A stretch of DNA of 64,000 bases, from positions 1 through 64,000 of the forward strand of contig JAPLOI010000026.1 of NCBI GenBank assembly GCA_026400815.1, read 5' to 3'. Both the position numbers and the translations under genes were made by a program. Every line of letters begins with the position of its first letter. Position 1 is the first letter of the stretch. Of the stretch, positions 16,433 through 26,122 are shown one piece after another. The notes beneath the pieces were generated by a model that saw nothing but the letters and a program-made list of their open reading frames with translations, had not been told where the DNA came from and made no database searches. Origin of the DNA: Alphaproteobacteria bacterium (lineage in GTDB: Bacteria > Pseudomonadota > Alphaproteobacteria > Acetobacterales > Acetobacteraceae).

Positions 16433-19234
16433 CTACCCCCCCACCCGGCCGGAGCGCGAAACCGCCCCCAGCTCCGTCAGGCACAGCATCACCGTGCCCA
16501 CCACCACCAGGTACACTCCGAGGTCGAAGCCCATCGCCGAGGCCAGCTCGAACTTCTCCAGCACTGGCGGGTCCACATAGCCATGCGTGCTGGTCAGGAA
16601 CGGCCGCCCGAACACCCAGCTGCCCAGCCCCGTCGCCACCGCCACGCCCAGCCCGGCGCCGAGCACCTTCACGTAGTTCCAGCGCAGCCGCGCCCGGGCG
16701 AAGTCGATCCCGCCGGCCACGTATTGCAGCATCAGCGCAATCGCCGTCACCAGCCCGGCGATGAAGCCACCGCCCGGCAGGTTGTGGCCGCGCAGGAAGA
16801 TGTAGACGGAAACCGCCAGCGCCAGCGGCAGCAGCGGGCGCATCAGCATGGCCAGCATCACCGGCAGGCCTTCGCCGGGCTGCGCCGATGCCACGCCCGC
16901 CGCCGGCGGCAGCCGCAATCCCTGCAACAGCGCATGCAACCCCAGTGCGGCCATCGCCAGCACCGCGATCTCGCCCATCGTGTCGAAGCCGCGGATATCC
17001 ACCAGGATCACGTTCACCACGTTGGTGCCGCCGCCGCCGGGGACGGAATGCGCGATCTGCCAGCCGGAGATCGTCTCGAACGGCCGTGTCAGCATGGCGA
17101 AGGTCAACGCCGCCACGCCGAGCCCGCCGAGCCCCGCCAGCACCGCATCGCGCCAGCGCCGCGCCGCGCCACTCTCGGCCGCGGTAACCTGCGGCAGGTA
17201 GCGCAGCGCCAGCAGCAGCAGCACGACCGTCACCACCTCCACCGAAAGCTGCGTCAGCGCCAGGTCCGGCGCCGCGAAGCGCAGGAAGCCCAAGGACACC
17301 ATCAGCCCGGCCACGCCCAGCAGCATCAGCGCCACCAGCGGCCGGCGATGCAGCAGCACCGTGCCGCCCGCGCCCACCGCCAGCACCAGCAGCCCAAAGC
17401 CCGTCAGCGGATCAACGCTTCCCCAAGCGAGCGGGCCCGCAAGGTCTGCCGGCGCGCCGCCGCGCCACGCCCACACCCCCAGCACCAGCACGAAGCCGAC
17501 CAGCAACGCGAGGTAGGCCGGCAGCGAGCGCGGATCCAGCCACGCCATCGCCCGCATCGCCGCCAGTTCCGCCACCCGATAGGCGCGCTCGAACGCCATC
17601 TGCCCGCCATCCCGTGGCAGCAACCGCGCATGCAGCGCGAACAGCACATGCCGGAACCGGTAGTACAGCAGCCCGCCCAGCATCGCCGCCACGCTCATCA
17701 GCAGCGGCGTAGTGAAGCCATGCCAAATCGCCAGCCGGAACGCCGGCACCTCCCCCTGCAGCACCGCGGCAGAGGCCGAGAGCAGGATCGGGCCCACCAT
17801 CACCTGCGGCAGCAGCCCCACCAGCAGCACCAGCGCCACCAGCACATCCACCGGCAGCCGCATCCAGCGCGGCGGCTCGTGCGGCGTGCGCGGCAGGTCG
17901 CGCGGTGCGCCGCCGAAGAACACCTCGTGCACGAAGCGCACCGAATACCCCACCGACAGCACGCCCCCCACCACAGCCAGCACGGGCAGCAGATAGCGCG
18001 CCGCGCCATCGAAGGCCGGGTGGCCGATGGTCTCGGCGAAGAACATCTCCTTGGAGAGGAACCCGTTGAGCAGCGGCACCCCCGCCATCGCCCCGGCCGC
18101 CACGATCGCCAGCGCGCCGGTCCAGGGCATCAGGCGCAACAGCCCGCCCATGCGCCGCATGTCCCGCGTGCCGGCCTCGTGGTCGATGATCCCCGCGGCG
18201 ATGAACAGCGATGCCTTGAAGATCGCGTGGTTGATGATGTGGAACACCGCCGCCACCGCCGCCATCCGCGTATCCAGGCCGAACAGCAGCGTTACCAGGC
18301 CGAGATGGCTGATGGTGGAATAGGCCAGCAGCCCCTTCAGGTCGTCCTTCCGCAGCGCCACGTAGGCGCCATACACAAAGGTCACTGCGCCCACGCCGCC
18401 CACCACCACCATCCACGCCTCGGTGCCAGAGAGCACGGGATACAGCCGCGCCAGCAGGAACACGCCGGCCTTCACCATCGTGGCGGAATGCAGATAGGCA
18501 CTCACCGGGGTGAGTGCGGCCATCGCCGCCGGCAGCCAGCCATGGAACGGAAACTGTGCGGATTTGGTGAAGGCCCCCAGCAGCACCAGCCCCAGGATCA
18601 CGGGGTAAAGCGGATGGGCCCGCACCACATCGCCGCGCGCCAGCACCTCGCTCAGGTCGAAGCTACCCGCCACCTGGCCCAGCAGCAGCACGCCGGCCAG
18701 CAGTGCCAGCCCGCCGCCCCCGGTCACCGCCAGCGCCATCCGCGCCGCCACCCGCGCCTCGCGCGCCTCGTATTTGTAGGCGATCAGCAGGAAGGAGGAG
18801 AGGCTGGTCACCTCCCAGAACACCACCAGCAGCAGCAGGTTCTCCGCCAGCACCACGCCCAGCATGCCGCCGGCGAAGGCCAGCAGCATGGCGTAGAATC
18901 GGCCCAGCCGGTCCTTCTCCGGCAGGTAGTAGGCGGCATAGAGCACGATCAGCAGCCCGATCCCCAGGATCAGCCCGCAGAACAGCAGGCCGAGCCCATC
19001 CAGCCGCAGTGCGAAATCCAGCCCCCATTCCGGCAACCATTGCCAGCGCGCCACCAGCGTCTCGCCGGCCAGCACGCGCGGCACGAAGGGGGCGAGCACG
19101 GCCAGCCCGGCCGCCATCGCCGCCGCAGCCCCCCATGCGGCACACCGCCGGTGCAGGCGCTGCAACAGCACCACCGCGGGCACGCCCACGAAGGGCGCCA
19201 GCAGCACGAACAGGAGGGCGCCCGCAATCATCAA
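16433..19234 (-). CDS. mrpA: Na+/H+ antiporter subunit MrpA with fused MrpB domain
   Basis: This 933-residue membrane protein is the largest Mrp subunit, related to complex I NuoL. It contains the antiporter core (about residues 60-480) with LLLVVFWEVTSLSSFLLIAY carrying a conserved Glu, KSAQFPFHGWLPAAMAALTP with conserved Lys and His, and the NGFLSKEMFF motif. A DUF4040/MbhE-like section follows, then a C-terminal MrpB/MnhB domain (about 790-930) with RGHNLPGGGFIAGLV and STHGYVDPPVLEKFELAS. No separate mrpB exists, so the fused form explains the mrpACDEFG gene set. It is first in the operon; the amidase gene upstream is 43 bases away on the same strand. Confidence 0.94.
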   Translation of the reverse strand: MMIAGALLFVLLAPFVGVPAVVLLQRLHRRCAAWGAAAAMAAGLAVLAPFVPRVLAGETLVARWQWLPEWGLDFALRLDGLGLLFCGLILGIGLLIVLYAAYYLPEKDRLGRFYAMLLAFAGGMLGVVLAENLLLLVVFWEVTSLSSFLLIAYKYEAREARVAARMALAVTGGGGLALLAGVLLLGQVAGSFDLSEVLARGDVVRAHPLYPVILGLVLLGAFTKSAQFPFHGWLPAAMAALTPVSAYLHSATMVKAGVFLLARLYPVLSGTEAWMVVVGGVGAVTFVYGAYVALRKDDLKGLLAYSTISHLGLVTLLFGLDTRMAAVAAVFHIINHAIFKASLFIAAGIIDHEAGTRDMRRMGGLLRLMPWTGALAIVAAGAMAGVPLLNGFLSKEMFFAETIGHPAFDGAARYLLPVLAVVGGVLSVGYSVRFVHEVFFGGAPRDLPRTPHEPPRWMRLPVDVLVALVLLVGLLPQVMVGPILLSASAAVLQGEVPAFRLAIWHGFTTPLLMSVAAMLGGLLYYRFRHVLFALHARLLPRDGGQMAFERAYRVAELAAMRAMAWLDPRSLPAYLALLVGFVLVLGVWAWRGGAPADLAGPLAWGSVDPLTGFGLLVLAVGAGGTVLLHRRPLVALMLLGVAGLMVSLGFLRFAAPDLALTQLSVEVVTVVLLLLALRYLPQVTAAESGAARRWRDAVLAGLGGLGVAALTFAMLTRPFETISGWQIAHSVPGGGGTNVVNVILVDIRGFDTMGEIAVLAMAALGLHALLQGLRLPPAAGVASAQPGEGLPVMLAMLMRPLLPLALAVSVYIFLRGHNLPGGGFIAGLVTAIALMLQYVAGGIDFARARLRWNYVKVLGAGLGVAVATGLGSWVFGRPFLTSTHGYVDPPVLEKFELASAMGFDLGVYLVVVGTVMLCLTELGAVSRSGRVGG

Positions 19235-19277
19235 ACCGACATGGTCCGCACGAGGTGGCCAGACAAGCCCCGCCGGC

Positions 19278-20681
19278 TCAGCCCGCGAACGGCTCCACCG
19301 GAACCACCACGCCCTCCGCCGCCTCGATCACCTCGCCGGCCTCCAGGCACAGATCCTCGCGGAACCGCGGTGCCATGATCTGCACGCCCGGCCGCAGCCG
19401 CCCGGCCCAGCCCACCGGCACCGCCAGCGAAGGCAGCCCCAGCACCGGGGCGATCAGGCTGACCCGAATCTGGTCCAGCACCTGCTTCTGCCCCTCCAGC
19501 GTGGTGTCCAGCCCGTGCACCGGCGCCAGGCTGCCCATTGTCGGCAGCACCACCAGCGGGCGCGTCTGCATGAACTCCAGCCAGCGCCAGAGGAACAGGT
19601 CGCGCTCCGCGATCGCCTGCAGGAACCGCGCCATGCCCGAAGGCGGCACCAGCTGGTTCCAGGTTTCCATGGAGGCGATGCCGTCGGGGTCGCCCAGCTG
19701 GCGCATGCGCGGCAGCAGCGCGGGAAACAGCTCATTCGCCCCGATCGCCATCCAGCATTCCACGATGTCATTCAGGTTCGGCGGCGACACCTCCTCCACC
19801 TCGTACCCCGCCGCCGCCAGATGCTTGCCGGCCGTCCGCACCGCCTCGGCCTGCGCCGGATGCAGCGTGCCGCCGGGGTTCTCCACCACCAACGCCACGC
19901 GCTTCGGCAGCGCCGGGCCTTCCAGCGGCGCATCCACCCAGCGCGTGTCGCGCGGATCGCCCTTGGCCATCGCCGCCAGTGCCACGCGGCAATCGCGCAC
20001 GCTGCGCGTATGCGGCCCCTGCACCGCCATCATCTGCGAGCCGAACGGCCGCGCCACCTGTTGGCTCGGGTTGAACGCCGCCACGCGCCCCAGGCTCGGC
20101 CGCAGCCCCACCACCCCGTTGTACATCGCCGGAATGCGCACGGAGCCACCGATATCGTTGCCATGCGCGATCGCCCCGATGCCGGTCGCGGTCGCCGCCC
20201 CCGCCCCGCCGGAAGACCCACCGGCGGAAACCGTCGGGTCCAGCGGGTTCAGCGTGCGCCCGTGCAGCGCATTGTCGGAGAAGACCCGCATCGAGAAGGC
20301 CGGCAGGTTGGTCCGCCCGATGATGATGCCGCCGGCCGCGCGCAGGTTCGCCACCACCGGCGCATCCTCCTTCGCCACCGCATCCTTGAACGCCACCACG
20401 CCATTGGTGGTGGCATAGCCCACCTGGTCCGTGTTCACCTTGATCGTAACGGGCACGCCATGCAGCGGCGGCAGCGCCTCACCCCGCGCCTGCTTCGTAT
20501 CCGCCGCATCCGCCGCCGCCAGCGCCTCCTCGGCCATGAACTGCACCACGGCATTGATCTGCGGGTTCACCGCCTCCAGCCGCGCCAGGGAGGACGCCAC
20601 CGCCTCACGCGCCGAAGCCCGCCCGGTGCGGATCAGCCGCGCCTGGTCCACCGCGTCCAGCTGCCAAAGTTCCGATGCCAT
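19278..20681 (-). CDS. Amidase-signature family hydrolase
   Basis: This 467-residue protein is an amidase-signature enzyme, which hydrolyses C-N amide bonds in the cytoplasm. The catalytic triad is recognisable: Lys in VPVTIKVNTDQ, Ser in SAGGSSGGAGAATATG and the nucleophile Ser in HGNDIGGSVRIPA. The start MASELW at 20681 is preferred; an in-frame ATG at 20702 would add seven residues. It is on the same strand as mrpA but is functionally unrelated. The amide substrate cannot be predicted. Confidence 0.88.
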   Translation of the reverse strand: MASELWQLDAVDQARLIRTGRASAREAVASSLARLEAVNPQINAVVQFMAEEALAAADAADTKQARGEALPPLHGVPVTIKVNTDQVGYATTNGVVAFKDAVAKEDAPVVANLRAAGGIIIGRTNLPAFSMRVFSDNALHGRTLNPLDPTVSAGGSSGGAGAATATGIGAIAHGNDIGGSVRIPAMYNGVVGLRPSLGRVAAFNPSQQVARPFGSQMMAVQGPHTRSVRDCRVALAAMAKGDPRDTRWVDAPLEGPALPKRVALVVENPGGTLHPAQAEAVRTAGKHLAAAGYEVEEVSPPNLNDIVECWMAIGANELFPALLPRMRQLGDPDGIASMETWNQLVPPSGMARFLQAIAERDLFLWRWLEFMQTRPLVVLPTMGSLAPVHGLDTTLEGQKQVLDQIRVSLIAPVLGLPSLAVPVGWAGRLRPGVQIMAPRFREDLCLEAGEVIEAAEGVVVPVEPFAG

Positions 20682-20775
20682 GCGATCCGCTCCACGTTCC
20701 ATCAGGGTGCGGGGCGATCCCGCACGCCTGCGCCGAATTCACGAGGGGGCACCGCCTCGCGATGCCCCGCCCGCC

Positions 20776-21447
20776 CTACCCCAGATGCTCGCCCCAGAAG
20801 GCCAGCATCCGCTCCCACGCCAGCTCGCCATGCGCCCGGTCATGCACCGGGCGCTGCTCGTTCATGAAGCCGTGATCGGCATCGTACAGGAAGAACACCC
20901 CGTCCTTGCCGGCCTTGCCCAGCCCCTCCTCGAACGAAGCCACCGCCGCCGGCGTGCACCAATCGTCGCGCAGCGCGAAATGCCCCTGCAAGGGCACCTT
21001 CACATCCGCCGGCCCCGCCACGCTGCCCGGCGGCAGCCCGTAGAAGCACACCCCGGCCGAAAGCTCCGGAATCCGGCAGGCGCCCAGGATTGTCACGGCC
21101 CCGCCGAGGCAGAACCCCGTGAGCCCCACCTTGCCGCTGGAGCGCAGCAGGAACTGCGCCGCGCCACGCACCAGCTGGTCCGTCGCCTCCAGGAAGTTCA
21201 ACGACGACATCTCGCGGTTCGCCGCATCGGTGTCGTGATACGGCACCACCGTGCCGCCATACAGGTCCGGCGCCAGCGCGTCGTACCCCGCCAGCGCCAG
21301 CCGGTCGCAGATCCCCTTGATCTGGTCCTGCAACCCCCACCACTCCTGGATCACCACCACCCCCGGCGCGCCCGCCTTGCCGGCCCGCGCCAGGTAGCCC
21401 TGCGCCTCCTGCCCATCCGGCCGCTTGAACGGAATGCGTGTTCCCAT
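20776..21447 (-). CDS. Dienelactone hydrolase family protein
   Basis: This 223-residue alpha/beta hydrolase belongs to the dienelactone hydrolase family. The Cys nucleophile is in GFCLGG, the acid is in FALRDDWCTP and the catalytic His is in DADHGFMNEQRP; these make the usual Cys-Asp-His triad. The family hydrolyses cyclic lactones formed in aromatic breakdown, but the true substrate is unknown. It is downstream of a DUF6295 gene and a second dienelactone hydrolase on the same strand. Confidence 0.9.
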   Translation of the reverse strand: MGTRIPFKRPDGQEAQGYLARAGKAGAPGVVVIQEWWGLQDQIKGICDRLALAGYDALAPDLYGGTVVPYHDTDAANREMSSLNFLEATDQLVRGAAQFLLRSSGKVGLTGFCLGGAVTILGACRIPELSAGVCFYGLPPGSVAGPADVKVPLQGHFALRDDWCTPAAVASFEEGLGKAGKDGVFFLYDADHGFMNEQRPVHDRAHGELAWERMLAFWGEHLG

Positions 21448-21462
21448 CTCTGATCTCCCGGT

Positions 21463-21768
21463 CTAAGCCGCCACGGTCCATGAAGCCGGGGCGCCCTTGC
21501 CGCGCACCTCGGCCTCCTCGAACTCCGCCGCCGCAATCGCCCGCTCCAGCGCATCGCGCAGCGCGATGGCGGATTCCAGCGTCAGCTCCACCCCCGCCCG
21601 CGCCGAGGGCCCCAGCGCGGGGTTGAGGAAATCCAGCGCGATCACGTCGCCCAGCGGCGCATGCCGTGCATGGTCATAGGTGACCACCGCCTGCGAAAGC
21701 TGGAACCAGCCCTCATCCCGCCGGGCCATGCCCTCGGCCGCGGTGATCTCCACGATGGAGGTGCACAT
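21463..21768 (-). CDS. DUF6295-type small conserved protein
   Basis: This 101-residue soluble protein begins MCTSIVEITAAEG and contains GWFQLSQAVVTYDHARHAPL, followed by a domain that ends in an acidic helix. It resembles the uncharacterised DUF6295 family as I remember it. It lies between two dienelactone hydrolase genes (4 bases after the upstream one, 15 before the downstream one), so it probably acts with them. The ATG at 21768 was chosen because a longer frame would run into the upstream gene. Confidence 0.72.
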   Translation of the reverse strand: MCTSIVEITAAEGMARRDEGWFQLSQAVVTYDHARHAPLGDVIALDFLNPALGPSARAGVELTLESAIALRDALERAIAAAEFEEAEVRGKGAPASWTVAA

Positions 21769-21772
21769 GTGC

Positions 21773-22522
21773 CTAACCCCCCAGATGCTTCCTGAAGAAC
21801 GCCCAGGTCTTGCCCCACGCATCCATCGCCTGCTCCGGGCGGTACAGCGGCCGATGCCAGTAATTGAACCCATGCCCCGCCCCATCGTAGCGATGGAACT
21901 CATAGGTCTTGCCGTGCGTCTTCAGCGCTTCCTCATGCAGGTTCACCTGCTCCGGGCTCGGCGCGCGGTCGTCATTGCCGAACAGGCCGAGCACCGGGCA
22001 CTGGATATCCCCGGTCATGTCGATCGGCGCCACAGGGGTCTTGGCGTTCAACTCCTCGGCCGCCATCACCACGCGCCCGCCCCACTGGTCCACCACCGCA
22101 TCCACGTCGTGCCGCTGCGCCGCATAGATCATCGCATGCCGCCCGCCGGAGCAGGACCCGATCAGCCCCACCTTGCCGTTCAACGCCGGCTGCGCCCGCA
22201 TCCAGGCCACCGCCGCGGCGGTGTCACCCACCATCTGCGCATCGGGAATGCCGCCCTCGGCGCGAACCTTCGCCGCCACGTCGTCCGGATGGCCCTCGCC
22301 CGCACGCTCGTACAGGTTGGCGCAGATCGCGATGTAGCCATGGTGCGCGAACCGCCGCGTGGTCTCGATGTAGTATTCGCTCCAGCCCGGCAGATGATGG
22401 ATCAACACCACGCCCGGAAACGGCCCCGGCCCCTCGGGCCTGGCCACATAGGCGGTGATCGCCGTCCCGCCATGCCCCGTCAGCGTCACGTTCTCGCAGG
22501 TCATGCCACGATAGAATGCCAT
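21773..22522 (-). CDS. Dienelactone hydrolase family protein
   Basis: This 249-residue alpha/beta hydrolase is a second member of the family in the same operon. Its Cys nucleophile is in GSCSGGRHAMIYA, the acid in LFGNDDRAPSP and the His in GAGHGFNYWHRP. Start MAFYRG at 22522 follows a gggagg-type site. Upstream, the frame extends through the AT-rich hairpin repeat and is not native. The two dienelactone hydrolases are clearly different in sequence, so they are not a recent duplication. Confidence 0.9.
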   Translation of the reverse strand: MAFYRGMTCENVTLTGHGGTAITAYVARPEGPGPFPGVVLIHHLPGWSEYYIETTRRFAHHGYIAICANLYERAGEGHPDDVAAKVRAEGGIPDAQMVGDTAAAVAWMRAQPALNGKVGLIGSCSGGRHAMIYAAQRHDVDAVVDQWGGRVVMAAEELNAKTPVAPIDMTGDIQCPVLGLFGNDDRAPSPEQVNLHEEALKTHGKTYEFHRYDGAGHGFNYWHRPLYRPEQAMDAWGKTWAFFRKHLGG

Positions 22523-22588
22523 GGTTCGCCCTCCCATTTTGCCCCGGGAGTATTCGCCCGCCCGCCGCCACGCGCAACGCCCTGAGAA

Positions 22589-22722
22589 AGCAAGCATGTT
22601 CTTTTTTGAAAAAAAGAACCAAAAAACTTTTCCGACCTTGCACCCGTCTCTCCACGGAATCCGCGGCGCAAACGAACAAAAGTCTTTTTGCTTCTTTTTC
22701 TTCAGAAAAAGAAGATTCTTCC
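22589..22722. repeat. Paired AT-rich hairpin module, copy 1
   Basis: Hairpin A spans 22598-22619 (stem GTTCTTTTTT with AAAAAGAAC) and is followed by CAAAAAACTTTT. After a GC-rich spacer, AAAAGTCTTTTTG and hairpin B (22691-22714: CTTCTTTTTC, loop TTCA, GAAAAAGAAG) follow in inverted orientation. The module lies exactly between the start of a dienelactone hydrolase gene and the stop of an FAD oxidoreductase gene. Hairpin B is in the correct position and direction to end transcription of the oxidoreductase on the minus strand. Confidence 0.8.
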
Positions 22723-24033
22723 TTACTGAAAGCGCGCCAACCGAAACGCGCCGGGATCCACCAACGGCGTCACCCCCGTCGCCATCTGCGCTGCCAGCTC
22801 CCCGATCGCGGGCCCGATTCCGAACCCGTGCCCGGAAAGCCCCGTCGCCACCGTCAGCCCCGGCAGCGCCGCCAGGTTGTCGATCACCGGCACCACATCG
22901 GGCGTCAGGTCGATCCAGCCGGCCCAGACCCGCGCCGCCTGGATCCCCTGCAGCTCCGGGCACGCCGCCACGATATCGCGCAGTGCGGGCTCCACCAGCG
23001 CCAGGTTCGGCTTGGCGTTCAGCACCCGGATGCGCTCGAACACCGTCTCCCGATCGAAGCGCCACTTGCGATGGATCGTGTCTGGCCCTTCAAAGAAGGA
23101 CCGCCCCATGCGCAGCTCCACCACCTTGCGGTTGGCCAGCAGGGAGCGCCCGAACCGCGCCGCATAGCGGATCGCCGCCGGCGTGATCTCGATGCGCGTG
23201 CGCGCCTTCGCCGCCACGATGTAGCCGCCATCCAGCAGCGGCGTCAGGCACAGATCGGCGGAATAGAACCCACCCTCCACCACCTGCGGCGCCGGCGTGG
23301 TGGCGAACACCGTGGAATGCACGGAGCTTTGCGGCAGGTCGATCCCGTGCCGCCGCAGGAACATGGAAGACCACGCCCCTCCGGCCAGGATCACCGCGTT
23401 CGTCTTCACCAGCCCATGCTCGGTGAACACCCCGCTGATCCGCCCGCCCGTGGTATCCAGCCCACGCACCGCGCAGTTCTGCACCAGCGAAGCCCCCAGC
23501 GCCCGCGCCGCCCGCGCAATGGCCGGTGCCGCCAGCCCCGGCTCCGCGCGCCCATCCTGCGGCGAGACCACGCCGCCGATCCATTCCTGCGGCGCGCCCG
23601 GCGCCAGGCGCCGCGCCTCCTCCGCCCCGATGATCCGCACCGGCGCCTGGTACGGCCGCGCCATCTCGGCCCACGCCTCCCAACCCGCCAGCTCCTTCGG
23701 ATCCTTGGTAACGTACAGCAGCCCGTTGCGCCGGAACCCCATCTCCTGCCCGATCTCGCCCGGCCACTGGTCCCACAGCGCATGCGCCCGCTGCATCAGC
23801 GGAATCTCGCGCTCGTCGCGGCTCATCAGCCGGCACCAGCCCCAGTTCCGGCTGGATTGCTCGCCGGCGACAACACCCTTCTCCAGCAGCGCTACGGAAT
23901 GCCCGGCCTTCGCCAGCGTATAGGCCGCCGCCACCCCCGCGATTCCCGCCCCGATCACCACCACATCGGCCGAAGCCGGCGGCCGCGCATCGCCCTCAAC
24001 GGGATCAACCCAATGCCCCGGCAGCGCGCTCAT
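22723..24033 (-). CDS. FAD-dependent amine/amino-acid oxidoreductase (DAO family)
   Basis: This 436-residue flavoenzyme of the D-amino-acid/sarcosine oxidase group has an N-terminal FAD-binding Rossmann motif VVVIGAGIAGVAAAYTLAKA (about residues 24-43), SRNWGW, and a late flavin-contact motif GLSGHGFGIGPAIGELAA. Such enzymes oxidise secondary amines or amino acids and release an imine and H2O2 or reduce an acceptor. ATG 24033 overlaps the stop of the preceding flavoenzyme gene (ATGA), so the two are translated together. The substrate is unknown. Confidence 0.9.
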   Translation of the reverse strand: MSALPGHWVDPVEGDARPPASADVVVIGAGIAGVAAAYTLAKAGHSVALLEKGVVAGEQSSRNWGWCRLMSRDEREIPLMQRAHALWDQWPGEIGQEMGFRRNGLLYVTKDPKELAGWEAWAEMARPYQAPVRIIGAEEARRLAPGAPQEWIGGVVSPQDGRAEPGLAAPAIARAARALGASLVQNCAVRGLDTTGGRISGVFTEHGLVKTNAVILAGGAWSSMFLRRHGIDLPQSSVHSTVFATTPAPQVVEGGFYSADLCLTPLLDGGYIVAAKARTRIEITPAAIRYAARFGRSLLANRKVVELRMGRSFFEGPDTIHRKWRFDRETVFERIRVLNAKPNLALVEPALRDIVAACPELQGIQAARVWAGWIDLTPDVVPVIDNLAALPGLTVATGLSGHGFGIGPAIGELAAQMATGVTPLVDPGAFRLARFQ

Positions 24034-25307
24034 CCCACCCGATCCTTGTAGCGATAATAGGCACCCACCAGCGGCAGGAACCACGGCGTGCCCCAGTTGA
24101 ACGGCAAGGCCCGCCACGGCAGCTTGCGAAACGGATTGGCCTCCGCCTCCCCGCCCATCACGCGCGCCATCTGCTGGCCCAGATGCACCGACATCTGCGC
24201 CCCATGCCCCGAAAGCCCCATGGCGTAGAACAGCCCGTCATGCTCCCCCGCCCGCGGCAGCCGGTCCTCCGTGATATCCACCAGCCCGCCCCAGCAATAA
24301 TCGAAGCGCACGCCGGCCAATTGCGGAAACACCGCCATCAGCTGCTCGCGCAGCACTTCGCCGCTGCGCGAATCCTCGGTGGGGTTGGAGAAGGCGAACC
24401 GCGCCCGCCCACCCCAGATCAGCCGGTCGTCGGGCGAGATGCGGAAGTAGTTGCCGATATGCTGCGTCGTCGTCGCCGTCCGCCGCGTCGGCATGATGCT
24501 GTCGAGCTGCGCGGGGCTCAGGGGCTCCGTCACCACGATGAAGCTGCCCACCGGCACCACCCGCCGGCGGAACCAGGCGAACGGCCCTTCCCGGCTCGGC
24601 CCGGTGGCCACCAGTACCTGCCCGGCCTCCAACGTGCCGCGCGCCGTCGTCACGCGATGGGCGGCGCCCGCCAGCCGGGTCAGCCCCGTCACCCCCGCCT
24701 GCTCGAAAATTCGCGCCCCCGCCCGCGTCGCCGCATCGGCAAGCCCGGCGCCGAACTTGCCCATGTGCATCATCGCACTCTTGCGATACAGCAACGCTCC
24801 GTGAAACGCGTCAGAGCCGATTTCCTCGCGCACCCGCTCGCGCGGCAGCAGCTCCGTCTCCGGGTCGCATTCCCGGTTCAGCCGCTCGAAGCCGCGCGCG
24901 ATGCTCTCGTAATGCGCCGGCTTGGCCGCCAGCTTGATCTTGCCGCTGCGCCGGAAATCGCAGGCGATCTGCTCCTCCCGCACGATGCGCTCCACCGTGT
25001 CCACCGCATCATCGAACGCCCGATACAGCGAGAGCGCATGCTCCTGGCCCAGCTTGTCGGCCAGCCCGGCATAGTCATGCGCCGTGCCGTTGTTCACATG
25101 CCCGCCATTGCGGCCCGACGCCCCCGCGGCCACCTGGCCTGCCTCCAGCACCGCCACGCTCGCCCCCCGCCGCGCCAGCGCCAGCGCCGCGGAAAGCCCG
25201 GTGAACCCGGCGCCGATCACCGCCACGTCCACCCGCCCCTCCACCGGCCCCTGCGCCACCCCGGCAAAGCGCGTGGACGTATCCAGCCAGTAGGAATCGA
25301 GCTTCAT
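24030..25307 (-). CDS. FAD-dependent oxidoreductase, PuuB-like
   Basis: This 425-residue flavoenzyme resembles gamma-glutamylputrescine oxidase (PuuB) and related enzymes. It has DVAVIGAGFTGLSAALALARRG, then ASGRNGGHVNNG, and the C-terminal GGLVDITEDRLPR and GLSGHGAQMSVHLG. PuuB oxidises glutamylated putrescine during polyamine breakdown. The other puu genes are not present here, so only the oxidase chemistry is supported. It is co-translated with the second FAD oxidase and lies just downstream of a haloacid dehalogenase-like gene. Confidence 0.88.
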   Translation of the reverse strand: MKLDSYWLDTSTRFAGVAQGPVEGRVDVAVIGAGFTGLSAALALARRGASVAVLEAGQVAAGASGRNGGHVNNGTAHDYAGLADKLGQEHALSLYRAFDDAVDTVERIVREEQIACDFRRSGKIKLAAKPAHYESIARGFERLNRECDPETELLPRERVREEIGSDAFHGALLYRKSAMMHMGKFGAGLADAATRAGARIFEQAGVTGLTRLAGAAHRVTTARGTLEAGQVLVATGPSREGPFAWFRRRVVPVGSFIVVTEPLSPAQLDSIMPTRRTATTTQHIGNYFRISPDDRLIWGGRARFAFSNPTEDSRSGEVLREQLMAVFPQLAGVRFDYCWGGLVDITEDRLPRAGEHDGLFYAMGLSGHGAQMSVHLGQQMARVMGGEAEANPFRKLPWRALPFNWGTPWFLPLVGAYYRYKDRVG

Positions 25308-25311
25308 CGCC

Positions 25312-25980
25312 TCAGCAGCCCAGCAACTGGGCCAGGCCCTCGATGGTGGTCGTCTCGTGGTAGCCGAACGACGGCACCGAGACCTCGTAGCCCCGGTTCA
25401 CATACAGAAGCTGCCCAATCCGCAGCGCATGGGCGGGGATCAGGTCGTAGCGCAGGCTGGAGGACACATGCAGCACCTCCTCCGGCGCGCATCCCAGCAT
25501 GTCGAACATGTATTCAAAGGCCTGCATCCGCGGCTTGTAGGCCTGCGCCTGTTGCGCCGTGTACACCTTGTGGAACGGCGCCTGCAGCAGATCCACATTG
25601 CGCTGGATCTGCTCGTCCGCGGCATTGGAAAGCACCACCAGCGGATAGCGCTGCCCCACCCGCGTCAGCGGCGCCGCCACGTCCGGATGCGGCCCCCATG
25701 TCGGCACCGCGTCATAGATCGCCTGCCCGTCCGCCTCGCGAAACGCAACGCCGTGCTTCTTGCAGGTGCGCTCCAGCGAATTCTTCAGCACGTCCACATA
25801 GGGCTGCCAGGCGCCCAGCACCTCGTCGTAGCGGTACCACATGAAGTCGGTCAGGAAATCCGGCATCCGCTCGGCCGGCACCCGGTCCGCCATCAGCCGC
25901 GCCGCCGTCTCGCCCGGCTGGAACCAGGTCAGCGTGCCGTAGCAATCGAAGGTCACATACTTGGGCCGCAGTGCGGTCAT
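25312..25980 (-). CDS. Haloacid dehalogenase type II-like hydrolase
   Basis: This 222-residue HAD-superfamily protein resembles L-2-haloacid dehalogenases. Motif I is TFDCYGTLTWF (nucleophile Asp), motif II is VVLSNAA, motif III is the Lys in YKPRMQAFEYMFD, and motif IV is HVSSSLRYDLIPAHALRIG. The start MTALRP at 25980 is chosen; the frame upstream overlaps a divergent gene. It ends 4 bases before the PuuB-like gene on the same strand, so the three are probably one operon. Confidence 0.87.
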   Translation of the reverse strand: MTALRPKYVTFDCYGTLTWFQPGETAARLMADRVPAERMPDFLTDFMWYRYDEVLGAWQPYVDVLKNSLERTCKKHGVAFREADGQAIYDAVPTWGPHPDVAAPLTRVGQRYPLVVLSNAADEQIQRNVDLLQAPFHKVYTAQQAQAYKPRMQAFEYMFDMLGCAPEEVLHVSSSLRYDLIPAHALRIGQLLYVNRGYEVSVPSFGYHETTTIEGLAQLLGC

Positions 25981-26122
25981 CACGGGCGCTCCGTCGTCAT
26001 GCCGCGCCACTCTAGGGCCAACGGCGTAGGGGAAAAGACCTGCATCACAAATGCAATTGCGAGGCGTTTGCAACATTGCGCCGCGCACGGCAATGATGAA
26101 TATGACGCCTGGAGAAAGAATC

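Noticed and set aside
16124-19378. A 1084-codon plus-strand open frame across the mrp operon
   Set aside because: It is antisense to mrpA/mrpC and His/Gln/Arg-rich, the usual artefact in very GC-rich DNA; the minus strand encodes clear Mrp proteins.
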